Assembly: GCA_024196135.1 (NCBI GenBank)
Contig: JAMQCK010000103.1
Coordinates: 1 to 64,000, forward strand
Source: Pleurotus ostreatus/Saccharomyces cerevisiae fusant
Taxonomy: Eukaryota > Opisthokonta
Direction of reading: 5' to 3'
Length of the DNA stretch: 64,000 nucleotides
Part shown: piece by piece, positions 46,076 to 56,328 of the stretch
Position numbering within the stretch: the stretch's first letter is position 1
Layout of the letters: each line of letters starts with the position of its first letter
The notes under the pieces: model-generated
What the model saw: the letters and a program-made list of their open reading frames with translations, nothing else
Databases searched by the model: none
What the model was told of the DNA's origin: nothing
Program-made: the position numbers and the translations under genes

Positions 46076-47352
46076 AAGCCCCGGGAAGCGAAGAGAAGCG
46101 CGCCTCGATCACGTGAACGCGACCAGTCGAACCACGCACGTGGGCAATGACGCCACGCGAGCCGCATCAATGTTGAACTTGAACTTCCACCTTCCCGGTG
46201 CCCGCCATGCTGTTCTGCCATCGGAGGGACCAATGCATCTCTTGATCCCCTGTAGGAGACCTCGGCTTGCTAACCGACGCCTCAATATTCTATGGATCAG
46301 TCAGTGGTAACAGAACAAACCGCCGACTTCAGGCCCGAACGCGCCACTTTTTTTCTGCCCTTTCCCCTTGCAATTCAGATACCATAAAGGATTGAATACC
46401 AGGCCCATGCACCGAAGCTGACTTGCAGACATGCTCACCAGCGCTTGACGTATCCAAGGCACCTCGGAGGTCCACAGGTCGGAACCCTTCTGACGGAGCA
46501 CTCAAGGCCCGCCTCCGGCAGGAACAGGTGTCACCATCGGGGAACAACTGTCATCGTCGGACCAGGCAACCTACATGGCGCGCGCGGCACCGTTGACCTG
46601 GCCTTGTCATCGCAGTTGACGAGATCGTCGACGTTCTATAGGGATCGACAGGGACAGTGAGGGCAAGGCACCTCACGGGCCTCAGCTCAATTGACGAGAC
46701 GGTTCTCGCCGAGGGTCGCCAAATCGAGGACGAAGGCTGTCGTGAGGTCCTGGGTGGTATCCAAGTGACGCTGTTTCCGGACCCAAACCTCTCCCTTGCA
46801 CAACTTGCTCTGCCTCCTCCACTTTCTGCTTCCGAGCTCGCAATCTCTGCTGCAATCGTCGAAGGGCTTGATATGCCGAAGTCGAAGTCGAACATCGGCT
46901 GATCATTCTCTAAAAAGCCGCATTTCCGTGCGAAGGAGGAACGTTGCTCACGCGCTCGAATTGACAGATCCTAAATCCGGGATGATGCGCCCCCGAGGTC
47001 GCCAGATAACTACCAAACGCTGTTGAAACGTCTTCTGTCGCTGGTCATCGAGCTATCTGCATGGAAAGGGGACTGTATTCAGTATACTCAGATACTTACC
47101 TACTTCCCTACTACCCAGGCGCACTAGCAGTACTCCCCGTACGTTCCCCGCCGCCACGAGCTATCCATTGTCTCCCCTTTTGGCACTTCCCCTCCTCGAA
47201 CCTCCCACGCGAAGCTCACCAGATCCCGAACCGTCCCGGACGCCGAGCATCGTTCCTGTCCCCCTGGCCTAAATCACGATCGGTCGGCTTTCCCATTTAC
47301 CCCTATGGCACCTGCGCGTCGGCAAATCGTGTGGTCGCGCACAGGCTGAGAG
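46076..47352. other. Intergenic, no supported gene
   Basis: About 1.3 kb between the divergent HMG-like and GMC genes. A few ORFs of 75-115 codons overlap on both strands near 46.55-46.9 kb. One minus-strand frame has a short helical, charged stretch (LRRLQQRLRARKQKVEE), but none has a supported start or splice pattern. Confidence 0.4.
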
Positions 47353-47360
47353 TATAAGTA
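47353..47360 (+). promoter_or_regulatory. TATA box of the GMC oxidoreductase gene
   Basis: TATAAGTA, 125 nt upstream of the ATG. The leader contains three near-identical CGACCAGTC-type words (47437-47465). Confidence 0.55.
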
Positions 47361-47484
47361 GCCGAGGGCATGCGTTCCGTTCGTTGTGGATCTCCCCGGA
47401 CACCTCCCGCCAGCTCACAGTCGCGGCACATATACGACCAGTCAACGCACGTACACGACCAGTCGCAGGACATACACGATCATC

Positions 47485-49901
47485 ATGCGTCGCACTGCAG
47501 TAGCAGCAGCCCTCCTCGCGTCCGCGCGCTCGGTCTTTGGGACAACGATCACGGACGACGCGTCGGTGGCGGCGTCCAAGTCTTTTGACTACGTGCGTCC
47601 CCAACTTCCTGTAGGCTCCTCATATCGCTGACAAGACGCCAGATCATCGCCGGTGGTGGCCTCACGGGCCTTGTCGTCGGCAACAAGCTCTCTGGCGCGG
47701 GTTACTGTACGTCGATCAGCTACCGTCCGCATCCGCATCTCCGAGACTGACATGTCATGTTCCCAGCCGTCCTCATCGTCGAAGCCGGACCCAACTCCCA
47801 GTTCGTCGACGCGATCAATGTGGCTACGGCTCGCAGCGGCATAACCGCGGCGCAGTGCAACTGGAAGTGTAAGTGGGCCTGCACATGCTCAAAGAAACCC
47901 ACTGACGATTCTTCCCAGACGATGCGCTGGCAGACGACGGCTCTAAGCTCAGCTGGCAGATCGACAGCGGTGTAAGTCGTGCTCATCACTATCACTCCCC
48001 CTCTCACTAAACAACCTACAGCGCTGCCTCGGCGGCAGCTCCTCCATCAACGGCATGGTCTGGTACCACCCCACCCAGCCCGAAATCGACACTCTCAAGT
48101 CCCTCGGCAACAAGGGCTGGGACTGGAATTCGCTCTACCCGTACATGAAGGCCGTCGAGAACAACCACCTCCCCACCAACGAGCAGCGCAACGAGGGCGC
48201 CAACGTCGACAAGGACCTCCACGGCTTCAGCGGCCCCGTCAATGTCTCCTTCCCCGACCCCATGCGCATTCCGGATGCGCAGCGGCTGTACAAGGCCGCC
48301 ATCCCGCTCGTGTTCAACGGTGTGCAGCTCACGGACGACCTCAGCCACCGCACCAACACTGCGTTGGGTTCGACGTGAGTGGGTTGTCGCGCTGTCTGCG
48401 TTATCATCGCTGACGCATATTGAACAGATCCTGGACTGTTTGGAATGATAAGTCATCGGGCACGAACGTTGTCAGGCGCTCGTCGGCCGCACACGCGTTC
48501 CTGTACGCCCAGAACCAGCAGCGCTCTAAGCTGACGGTTCTGTACAACCACGTATGTTCTTCAAAGTCGATAGAGAACGCTGACCAATGCTGACGATGCA
48601 TCTCACTCTGTAGAAAGCCCTGAAGGTCAACTTCGACTCGAACATCAAGGCGACTGGTCTCCAGTTCGGTCCCTCCGCCGGCGGCTCCATCTACACCGCA
48701 ACCGCTAAGAAGGAGGTCCTGCTCGCAGCCGGCAGCCTGCAGACGCCGCCCATCCTCGAGCGCTCTGGTGTCGGCGAGGAGGCGTGAGTCCTCCATCCGC
48801 CCACTCACATAAACTTCCCACTCATCACCTCACTTCCTCCCAGCATCCTCGAGAAGTTCGGCATCGACACCCTCGTCGATCTCCCCGCCGTCGGCCGCAA
48901 CCTTCAGGACCAGCCCGGCACCGGCGCCAGCGCGCTCGTCAACGACGCGAACGCCACCAACACGGCTCTCATCGATGGCATCAACCTCTTCGCGCCCGTC
49001 ATCTCGCTCGTGAACATCGACCAGATCTTCGGGTCGGACTCGAGCGCGCAGGCGTCTGCGTTGTCGGGAAGCTTGTCGGCGAAGGCGCAGGCGGCGGTGG
49101 ATGCGGGTGCGATGGCGTCGACGAAGAGTGCGCAGGCGTTGTTCAAGGCGCAGGCGAACTTGGTGTTGAACAACAAGATGCCGATTGCCGAAGTTGGTCA
49201 GTGGTTCAGTGAGACCACGGTGTATGCAGAGACTGATTCTTTGAAACAGTCGGCGAGAGCTACCCGGGCGTCATGACCTCCGTGTTCTGGCCGCTCCTCC
49301 CCTTCTCCCGCGGTCACGTCCACATCGCCAGCTCTGACGTACGTTCTTCACACCCTCTCCATCGTGCCTCCGCTTACTGATCCTTCGTAGCCCTTCGCAG
49401 CCCCCGCCATCACCCCACGCCTCCTCACCGACGACTTCGACGTCAAGGTCGCCGTTACCATCGCCAAGAAGGCCCAGTCCATGTTCACCACGGAGCCTTT
49501 CAGCCCCATCATCAGCTCCGCCTACGTCGACGTCCCCGCTGGCGCGTCGGACGCTGACTGGGAAGCGTGGTACAAGGAGACCGCCTACGCCGCGTCTCAC
49601 TGGCTCGGAAGCTCTGCTATGCTGCCGCGCGAGTACGGCGGTGTGGTGAACAACAAGCTTCAGTGAGTTGTGTGATGCTTGATCGCTGTATGTGAGCTGA
49701 CGATTTCCAGGGTCTACGGCACGAAGAACCTCCGTGTCATCGATGCGTCCATTCTCCCGATCCAGGTCACCGCCCACACGATGACCACGGCTTGTGAGTA
49801 ACCACCTCCCACTCGTTGCACATCGCTCACGGATATCCCCAGACGCCATCGCGCAGAAGGCAGCCGACATCATTCTCGGCAAGGACACCTCCGTCAACTA
49901 A
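47485..49901 (+). CDS. GMC-family FAD oxidoreductase (AA3_2-like), secreted
   Basis: Extracellular flavin oxidase or dehydrogenase that can supply H2O2 or reduce quinones in lignocellulose decay. Twelve exons (47485-47592, 47643-47706, 47767-47868, 47919-47971, 48022-48374, 48428-48551, 48614-48783, 48844-49196, 49250-49338, 49391-49662, 49711-49793, 49843-49901) give 609 residues. MRRTAVAAALLASARSVFG is the signal peptide. The Rossmann site is YIIAGGGLTGLVVGNKLS with VLIVEAGP. GMC signature 1 is RCLGGSSSINGMVWYHP, and signature 2 is LLAAGSLQTPPILERSG. The two catalytic positions are in YAASHWLGSSAMLP and ILPIQVTAHTMTTAYAIAQKAA. Aryl-alcohol oxidase, glucose oxidase and pyranose/oligosaccharide dehydrogenase types cannot be distinguished here. 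Confidence 0.95.
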
Positions 49902-50458
49902 TTCCTGAATAATTTACACGCTCTAATGGCCCACGCACGACACACGTAATGTCGCACGCACTTTACGGGTACGAACTCACGTATAAAACGACGCAATTGG
50001 GGGAAGGAGTGTTAGAAAGGAGAAAATGTAACAATGATCCCTAGCGTCCGCTCGCTTCGCGGGGGCCGTTTTCGAAGGCTGTATTGCGTATTTATTACTT
50101 CACGCTATTGCTTCGGGGTAGATTGGTGTAGAACAAATGGTACAAATTGCGTCTGGATTCAACGAGCGTAGGCCGGTAACGTGACCGCCATGCGAGTATT
50201 TCCCCTTTTGGCCACTGATGGCGCAGCGGAGTTTGAAGCGCGACATACATAAGCGACGCGTGCTTTGCGATTTGATGGGCATCCTTTCCTGTCTCTTACC
50301 CTCATCTCCGCCACCCATATTCTCCTCTTCACCGACTACGGGGGTCTGCCTCGAACTCGTCTGTATGCTCTCGACACCGACGCATCTGCCTCGATGGCTT
50401 GCAAGTGCCGTCAATATTCTCGGATAACTTGCAAGGGCCGACAATGTACTCTCGGGCT

Positions 50459-51250
50459 CGCCCAATGCCACGACGAGCGGGGAGCCCAATGGTGCGCCAC
50501 TCTTCTGCTGAGGCATGCCATCGCCGCTGATCTGGATTGCTAGATATTTTCGACGTTCAGATCGCCACCAAGCTTCCGGAGTTCGCAAATACCCAAGCGG
50601 TCCGCAAGCGCCGACGATGCCACCCGAGGTAGCCCAATGCCACTGCTTCCGGGCTTCTCAATGGTGCGCCACTCATCTATCGCATGCGCTCTCACTGCTG
50701 ACCTCAACGCTAGAACGTAGTCTTCCTCGAGTATCCGGCAGGTATTTTACCCAAGGTCACGATGCGGCGCAAGTGCATCAATCATCCGAAGACCTAGCTA
50801 AATGCCACGGCAAATTGGCAGCTCAATGGTGCGCTGCCTGATTGATGAGCATGCGCTCGTTGCTGACCGTCATCAACAGATCTCCTGGACGTCGTCGCCG
50901 CATTCCCTCGACATTTTCTACCTCACTTGCCGATGCTTTTCAAGTGCATCAATGTATCAGGGACTTGCCCAATGCCTCGATGATCTGGTGACCCGATGGT
51001 ACGCGACTCTACCGTTCAGCGTGCCCTCGTGACTGATTTTGTTTACCTCGTCCCAGGATTCAACTCCTCGACCTGCAGTTTCCGATGCCACGAGAGTTGA
51101 TGTCGATGCCACGCAAGCGCGGCAATTTCGATGCTACGCAAGAGCATCAATGCATGCACAAGTTTAAGCCCGTCAATGCGCCCGCGAGCTCGCCCAATGC
51201 CGCGCAGATCGGGTTGCTCAGTGGTGCGTTGTCGCCCTTACCACTTTCGC
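50459..51250. repeat. Degenerate units of about 170 bp in copy A, five copies
   Basis: GCCCAATGCC(A) recurs near 50460, 50632, 50798, 50967 and 51192. Each is followed about 20-25 nt later by CAATGGTGCG or a variant, and 40-60 nt later by a CTGAC/CTGAT word, then CAG or TAG. One frame gives LAQCHDERGAQWCAT, VAQCHCFRASQWCAT, LAKCHGKLAAQWCA and LAQCLDDLVTRWYAT in successive units. The GTGCG and later CTGAC...CAG could be intron boundaries. Confidence 0.6.
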
Positions 51251-51524
51251 TTGTCGCCGACTGCCTTCGTTAGGTCGATTTCTCCGACATCGCCCGTCGC
51301 ATGCGTTGACGCTTCAATTTCCCGAGCCGTTAAGTGGAAATGTTCAAAGGTTAGCTTCCTCGTCCCTGCCCAGGGTAGACAGGTGCGTTTGTTCAATCGT
51401 ACCCATATTACTCGTACTGACACCATTCTGCAGTTCAGCCGTGCTCTCATTCTCGACATCGACATCAATCGTCAAGAACATAACGACCGACCACGAACCA
51501 ACTTCCTCTACTCAAATCTCTTCC

Positions 51525-51765
51525 GCGCGGTGACGCAATAATCTCCCTGCGCGGCGACGCAATGTATGCGTCTCGTGCAATGGCGCAATGACTCCCCCAT
51601 ACCCCCGCGCGTGCGATGCCGCAATGAAACTGCCTCGTGCGACGGCGCAATGATTTGAGCGTGACAACGCAATGACTCTCGCACGACGGTGCAATGGATT
51701 TTCCCCCGTGCGGCAGCGCAATGAGTTCATCCAGTGCGGTGACACAATGAGGTCGGCAGACCAAT
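51525..51765. repeat. Minisatellite of about 25 bp, copy A
   Basis: Nine or so variable units built on CGTGCGGCGACGCAATGA plus 6-8 variable bases, from GCGGTGACGCAATAA to GACACAATGAGG. The sister array is at 55.2-55.5 kb. Confidence 0.7.
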
Positions 51766-52340
51766 GACTTCCTTCATCAATCCCTATCCCGAAGGGCTGC
51801 TATCACGCCCAAATCATGATGTCCTAACGCCAACGAGCAATGTGCTATTTTTCGACCTTAAGCAGTCGCGTCAACCCCTCGAGCCATCGTGTCTCTGCAT
51901 GAATATGCGTGCGAGAACTTATTGATACTTATTCGGGTTTCCACGTCGCCTCCGCGGATCGCTCAAGAACGCGCCCGGGCTGTTCAAGAACGCCACCCAC
52001 ATCCAGCGTCTTCACTTCGTCCTCGGTATGCCCCAGCTTTGCTTCTCGTAAGCTGACAGTTCTATCACCAGCACATCCACTGCGAGCTCGCCTGTCGGTG
52101 TGCCCTTATACCTACTTCAGTAGACCGTCGCCTCGGTGGCGGTGACCGGCCCCACTCTCGCTTCGGTGGCGGTGGGCGGCTTCTCCCGCCGCGCTCTCCA
52201 TCTACCATGCCTGCATTATCTGACTCTCCAACAGGCTTCCTATTACTGTGCTGATCACGCATGTGGAGGGCATATTGTGGATGGACGAGGGAGCAGTCGG
52301 GATGGCTGGAAGGGCATGATGTGTGAGGCTATGGTGTCGG

Positions 52341-52859
52341 CTGTATTCCCTGTGCTGTGCGTTGTGTTTTGTGTATACCCGACTCCAAAAGTCAATGGGT
52401 TGATATATGGGTGGACTTGGAACTGGAAGCGTAAAGTGAGTGCGTGTTGAGTTGAAGTTGCCGACACTGTGAGTACTCAGTGGCCATCATACATCGGCCT
52501 CTGTATCATGACATATATTTCTGTCTCTGTTGAATACCTGCGGCACGCCATGCTCCTCCCGCCAGCTTCTGCGCACTGCGCGCAGCGCAGATTGTGAGTC
52601 CGGCAAGGTCCGAGGAACGAGGGTCGGGCCGGAGGTTGGTCTATGGACGAAGGGAGATGATCGAAGGTTTCCGATCGCTGCTGCTTGGCTCGATCGGCCA
52701 CCTTCGACCTCTGCAGAGCCGTACAAGCGTACGCTCTTTCAGCAAGGACACGCTTGCAGAGGAGGGGGGGACTCGTTGTCACCGCTTGAGTACCTCGGAG
52801 CACAAGATGCCTCGTTTAGAAAGCGTATTCGCGGTTGATCAGCGAGATCTCCCTCACGG
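52341..52859. other. Spacer between repeat copies, first part
   Basis: About 520 bases of apparently unique sequence. No gene, tRNA or repeat recognised. Confidence 0.35.
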
Positions 52860-53053
52860 GGTACGTCCTTTCCCCAGTTCCACGACGCCCACGACGCCCA
52901 CAACGCCCATGCCGCTTGCATTCCGCTGCCGTGTTTGGGACATGCGTCCCAGCACAACTGTATCATCACTTTTATGTTGCCCCTATTCACCTGCCTACTT
53001 GCACAACACATCCCCGCGGGTCGCGCACCCCTTGCGCTGCACGCAAATCTACC

Positions 53054-53304
53054 GTGTTCCACGCCGCTCGGTTATGTACTGTGTTCCACGACGCCCACGA
53101 CGCCCACGCCGCTCCATCCGCTTGCTGCTGCTTTCTCCGAGACAAGCGTCTCGGGGCGAACTGTGTTCCGCGCTGCTCATGCTGCTTGTATGCTTACTGT
53201 GTTCCACGCCGCTCGGTTACCTACAGTGTTCCACGACGCCCACGTCGCCCACGCCGCTCTACCCGCTTCCTGCTGCTTTCGCCGAGACAAGCATCTCGGG
53301 CTAA
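53054..53304. repeat. Tandem duplication, period about 145 bp, with internal hairpins
   Basis: GTGTTCCACGCCGCTCGGTT starts at 53054 and again at 53199. Both are followed by TGTTCCACGACGCCCACG and by a GCTGCTTTC block. Each unit ends in a hairpin: CCGAGAC-AAGC-GTCTCGG at 53137-53154 (perfect) and CCGAGAC-AAGC-ATCTCGG at 53282-53299 (one mismatch). A shorter GACGCCCAC-rich stretch precedes it at about 52875-52915. Confidence 0.75.
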
Positions 53305-53817
53305 TTTCCCACAGGTGCTTTATCACTGAACATTGTGGCCGCGCGGGCCGCCTATTGCTGCCCAAGGTCTCCGTCGCGCACTCCTTCGGTTGGGGTATCA
53401 GCACATTCGCTGACGCGTCGCTGCGCGACTTCGATGTCGGGTGTCCCGCTCATGCGCTGAGCCCGGGATCTCTCGAGCCTGTCGCCGCTCCCCGCCGCCC
53501 ATCAAGATGGCGGTGGAGAGCGGTGTCCCCCAACCTGAGGAACGCATGTGTCCATAGATTTCGGAGTCGAACAACGGGCCCACGCCGATAACGTGACCGC
53601 CATGTGGGCGTTTCCCCTTTGGGATAGTGATGGCGCAGCGGAGTTTGAAGCGTGACATACATAAGCGACGCGTGCTTGCGATTTGATGGACATCCTTTCT
53701 TGTCTCTTACCCTCATCTGCGCCACCCGGATTCCCTTCTCCGACACAAGTAATAGCTCTCTCCCGACACCGGCGCCTCTGACTCCATGGCTGGCAAGTGC
53801 CGTCTTCTCGCGGGCGA

Positions 53818-54840
53818 GCCCAATGCCACGACGAGCGGGTAGCCCGATGGTACGCCATTCGTGTGCTGTGACATCCTTTCACCGCTTATTTTGACTGCCA
53901 GGTAATTTAGATGCGTACCCGAATACTCTCGACGTGCACAACAAACTCAAGCTCCTAGTGGCTCGCAATTGCCGACAATATCTTCCGAGTTCGCCCAATG
54001 CCACAGCGAAAGGGCCACTCAATGGTGCGTCACCGCCAGCATCAATTGTCCTCGTCGCTGATCCCCATCGAAGAATCTTCTCGACCTAGTCTGCTCCAAC
54101 CTTCGATGCTTCGCCTTGAAGCGCATCAATGTATCGTGGACGCGCCCAATGCTCTGGCGACTGGGCAGTCCAATGGTACGGCGCTCGGCCGCTCAACATA
54201 CCGCGCGCCACTGACTTCATCTTCTTCAGCTCAACGTTCAGCTCTTCAACCTGCACTTACCGACGCTACACAGAAGCGTCGACATCGATGCCATGCAAGA
54301 TCATCAATGCGATGCCACGCAAGTGCATCAATGGGCCGTGGACTCATCCAAGGCCTCAGCGACTGGGCAGACCAATGCTACGGCGACCGGGCAGTTCAAT
54401 TGTGCGTCACCGCCGGCATCGCATTTCCTCGTTGCTGATCATGGTCATCAGGTTCCCTCGACGTCGTATGTCAACCTCACGGGCCGCTCAGCATCGTCTA
54501 GCAACCTCCCGGTGCTTCGCAAGTGCCTCACCGCAACTCTCGGTCTCGCTCAATACTGCGATATCACGAGCACCTGACGGTACGCGACTCGACTGTTCAT
54601 AATGCGCGCGTTACTGACTTCATGAACCACAGCTCAACATCCAGCTTTGCGACCTGTACTGACTGATGCCATGAGCATCAATGCCGATGTCATGCAAGAG
54701 CATCAATATCAATGCCATGCAAGAGCGTCAACGCCGACGTCCCACAAGAGCATCGAAATTTCTGCGCCTAGAACACCAACGCTCCCACGAGCTCGCCCAA
54801 TGTCGCCACGGGCACCGCGTCGCTCAATGGTGCGTGGACA
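53818..54840. repeat. Degenerate units of about 170 bp in copy B, six copies
   Basis: CAATGCC-type heads occur near 53820, 53994, 54148, 54371, 54549 and 54796, each followed by a CAATGGTGCG or CGATGGTACG variant and a CTGAC-to-CAG segment. After two of these CAGs comes CTCAACGTTCAGCTCTTCAA or CTCAACATCCAGCTTTGCGA, which read LNVQLFNLHLP and LNIQLCDLY. This hints at leucine-rich-repeat coding ancestry. Confidence 0.55.
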
Positions 54841-55204
54841 CCGTTTTTCATCGGCCCATCACCTAACCGACTTCACCAGATCTATCGTCCATGGCGTCTC
54901 GAAAGTCCGACGCCTCAAGCAACGGAAGAGCATGACGCCTCAACTGAGCTCTACCCATGGGTATTAGGCGGCCTTAGCAGCGAGAGGAAGGCCTGCTCGC
55001 TCCTACCAAGGGTAGACAGGTGCGTCCACACTATGGATCTCCTCTACACGGACTGACGCCATTTGAGGCCTTCGCCCAATGCTCTTCTCCCCGGCATCGA
55101 CATTTTGGTCCTTGACTTCGACGTGTTCAGCCTCGACATCGATCGTCAAGAAAATCGACCATCAGGACGAGAGAAGATCAAGGACCAACTTCGTCCAATG
55201 ATAT

Positions 55205-55490
55205 TTCAACCGCGCGGCGACGCAATGAATTTTTCCAGCGTGGTGGCGCAATGAGTCTCTCCAGCGCGGCAGCGCAACGGGTTCTTCCGGCGCGACGGCG
55301 CAATTACTATCACCATCGCGGCGACGCAACTAATCTCTCTCGACGCGCAAAGTCGCATTGAATGGCTTTGGGTGCCAAGGCGATGAAACCCTTTCCTTCG
55401 CGCGGTGGCGTAATAATATACTTCAGCGGGTAGAAGCAATGAGGTCGGCCAGCCAATGAGGGCGTCGTACCAATGAGGTTGACAGGCCAA
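55205..55490. repeat. Minisatellite of about 25 bp, copy B
   Basis: Units of the form GCGGCGACGCAATGA..., more eroded than in copy A (GTGGCGCAATGAG, GCGGCAGCGCAACGG, GACGGCGCAATTAC, GGCGACGCAACTAA), ending in CCAATGAGG words. Confidence 0.6.
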
Positions 55491-56328
55491 TTATTCCCTT
55501 CGTCAACGTTATTGGGCAATCCCTATCCCAACAAGCGCCCGAGTTGCAAAATAACATAGCGCCCAAGCGCAATTTCTGTTCCTCGAACTCAAGTCGTCCC
55601 ATCGGCCTCGTGTCGTCGCGTCAAACTCATCGCGTCGGCATGTTGAAGGTGCGTACGTGAACTATTCGACTCTTACTCATGCTTTTACATCGTCTGTAGA
55701 ATGACCCAAACTAGATTTCCCTGAGAACGCGCCTCCCGACCGCGTTCAGCGCCTTCATCTTGTCACTTATCCACCGCCTTCCCTTCGCGCTCGGTATGTC
55801 CCCGCTCTGCCGCTCATAGACTGACAATTCCCTTCCTAGGACTCCACTGCGAGCTTGCCTTGGGTGATCCCTTGTACCCGGAAGTCCCGGGTGGACCATC
55901 GCTTCGGTGTTGCACATGCCTCCTCTCACGATCTCCTTCTATCTGCGTACGCCATCTAACTCTCCAGCAGATAAATCATTCCCATACTTGTCGCACGTCC
56001 GAAGGGCAGTAGGTGGATGGGTGGATGGATTAGCGGTCTAGCGACGGCTGAGGGAGCGGTATGGGTGGATGAGCGAGCATGATGTGGGTGTATGGTGTTG
56101 GATGCATACGTCTAAAGGCTTTCGAACTTTTGTGACATGGTGTGACCTTGTTTTCTCCTCGGGACCGAGGACCACGTGATAGGTTGAGATTCTGAGTCTA
56201 GCAGACACCGAGTCTGGAGGGCAGAGGCGAGAAGAACTTCAGGAAGCCTGAGAAGGTACAAAGTCCGCTGACAATTCGGTTCGCATAGGGCGCGAAGGTA
56301 TGTGCTACTCGGTAAAAGACCAATCGAC

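Larger units (their letters stand above)
50150..52340. repeat. Repeat-rich locus, copy A
   Basis: Shares order and sequence with copy B (about 53.56-56.1 kb) in direct orientation. Landmarks in both: AACGTGACCGCCATG, a GCGCAGCGGAGTTTGAAGCG block, CATACATAAGCGACGCGTG, a CT-rich leader with TCTCTTACCCTCATCT, about 170-bp internal units, a 25-bp CGCAATGA minisatellite, AATCCCTATCCC, and an exon/intron-looking segment ending CCACTGCGAGCT. No intact ORF spans it. Short peptide-like pieces such as KNAPGLFKNATHIQRLHFVL suggest a decayed gene, perhaps of leucine-rich-repeat type, but this is speculative. Nothing transposase- or reverse-transcriptase-like was seen. Confidence 0.65.
53560..56105. repeat. 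Repeat-rich locus, copy B
   Basis: Direct-orientation homologue of copy A, about 3.4 kb downstream and some 350 bp longer. The 5' landmark block (AACGTGACCGCCATGTGG, GCGCAGCGGAGTTTGAAGCG) is highly similar. The middle has one more internal unit and extra short GATGCCATGCAAGAGCATC repeats near 54.27-54.35 and 54.67-54.76 kb. The 3' block (TTCAGCGCCTTCATC, GTATGTCC donor-like, CCTAG acceptor-like, CACTGCGAGCTTGCC) matches copy A with indels that would break a shared frame. Ends close to the 3' side of the oxygenase pseudogene. Confidence 0.65.

Noticed and set aside
46550..46906. Overlapping ORFs of 74-114 codons on both strands
   Set aside because: Neither strand shows a supported start, splice junction or known motif; the short helical stretch alone is not enough to call a gene.
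53818..54840. CRISPR-like spaced repeats
   Set aside because: Eukaryotic context, repeat units too long and too variable, and no constant repeat/unique spacer alternation.
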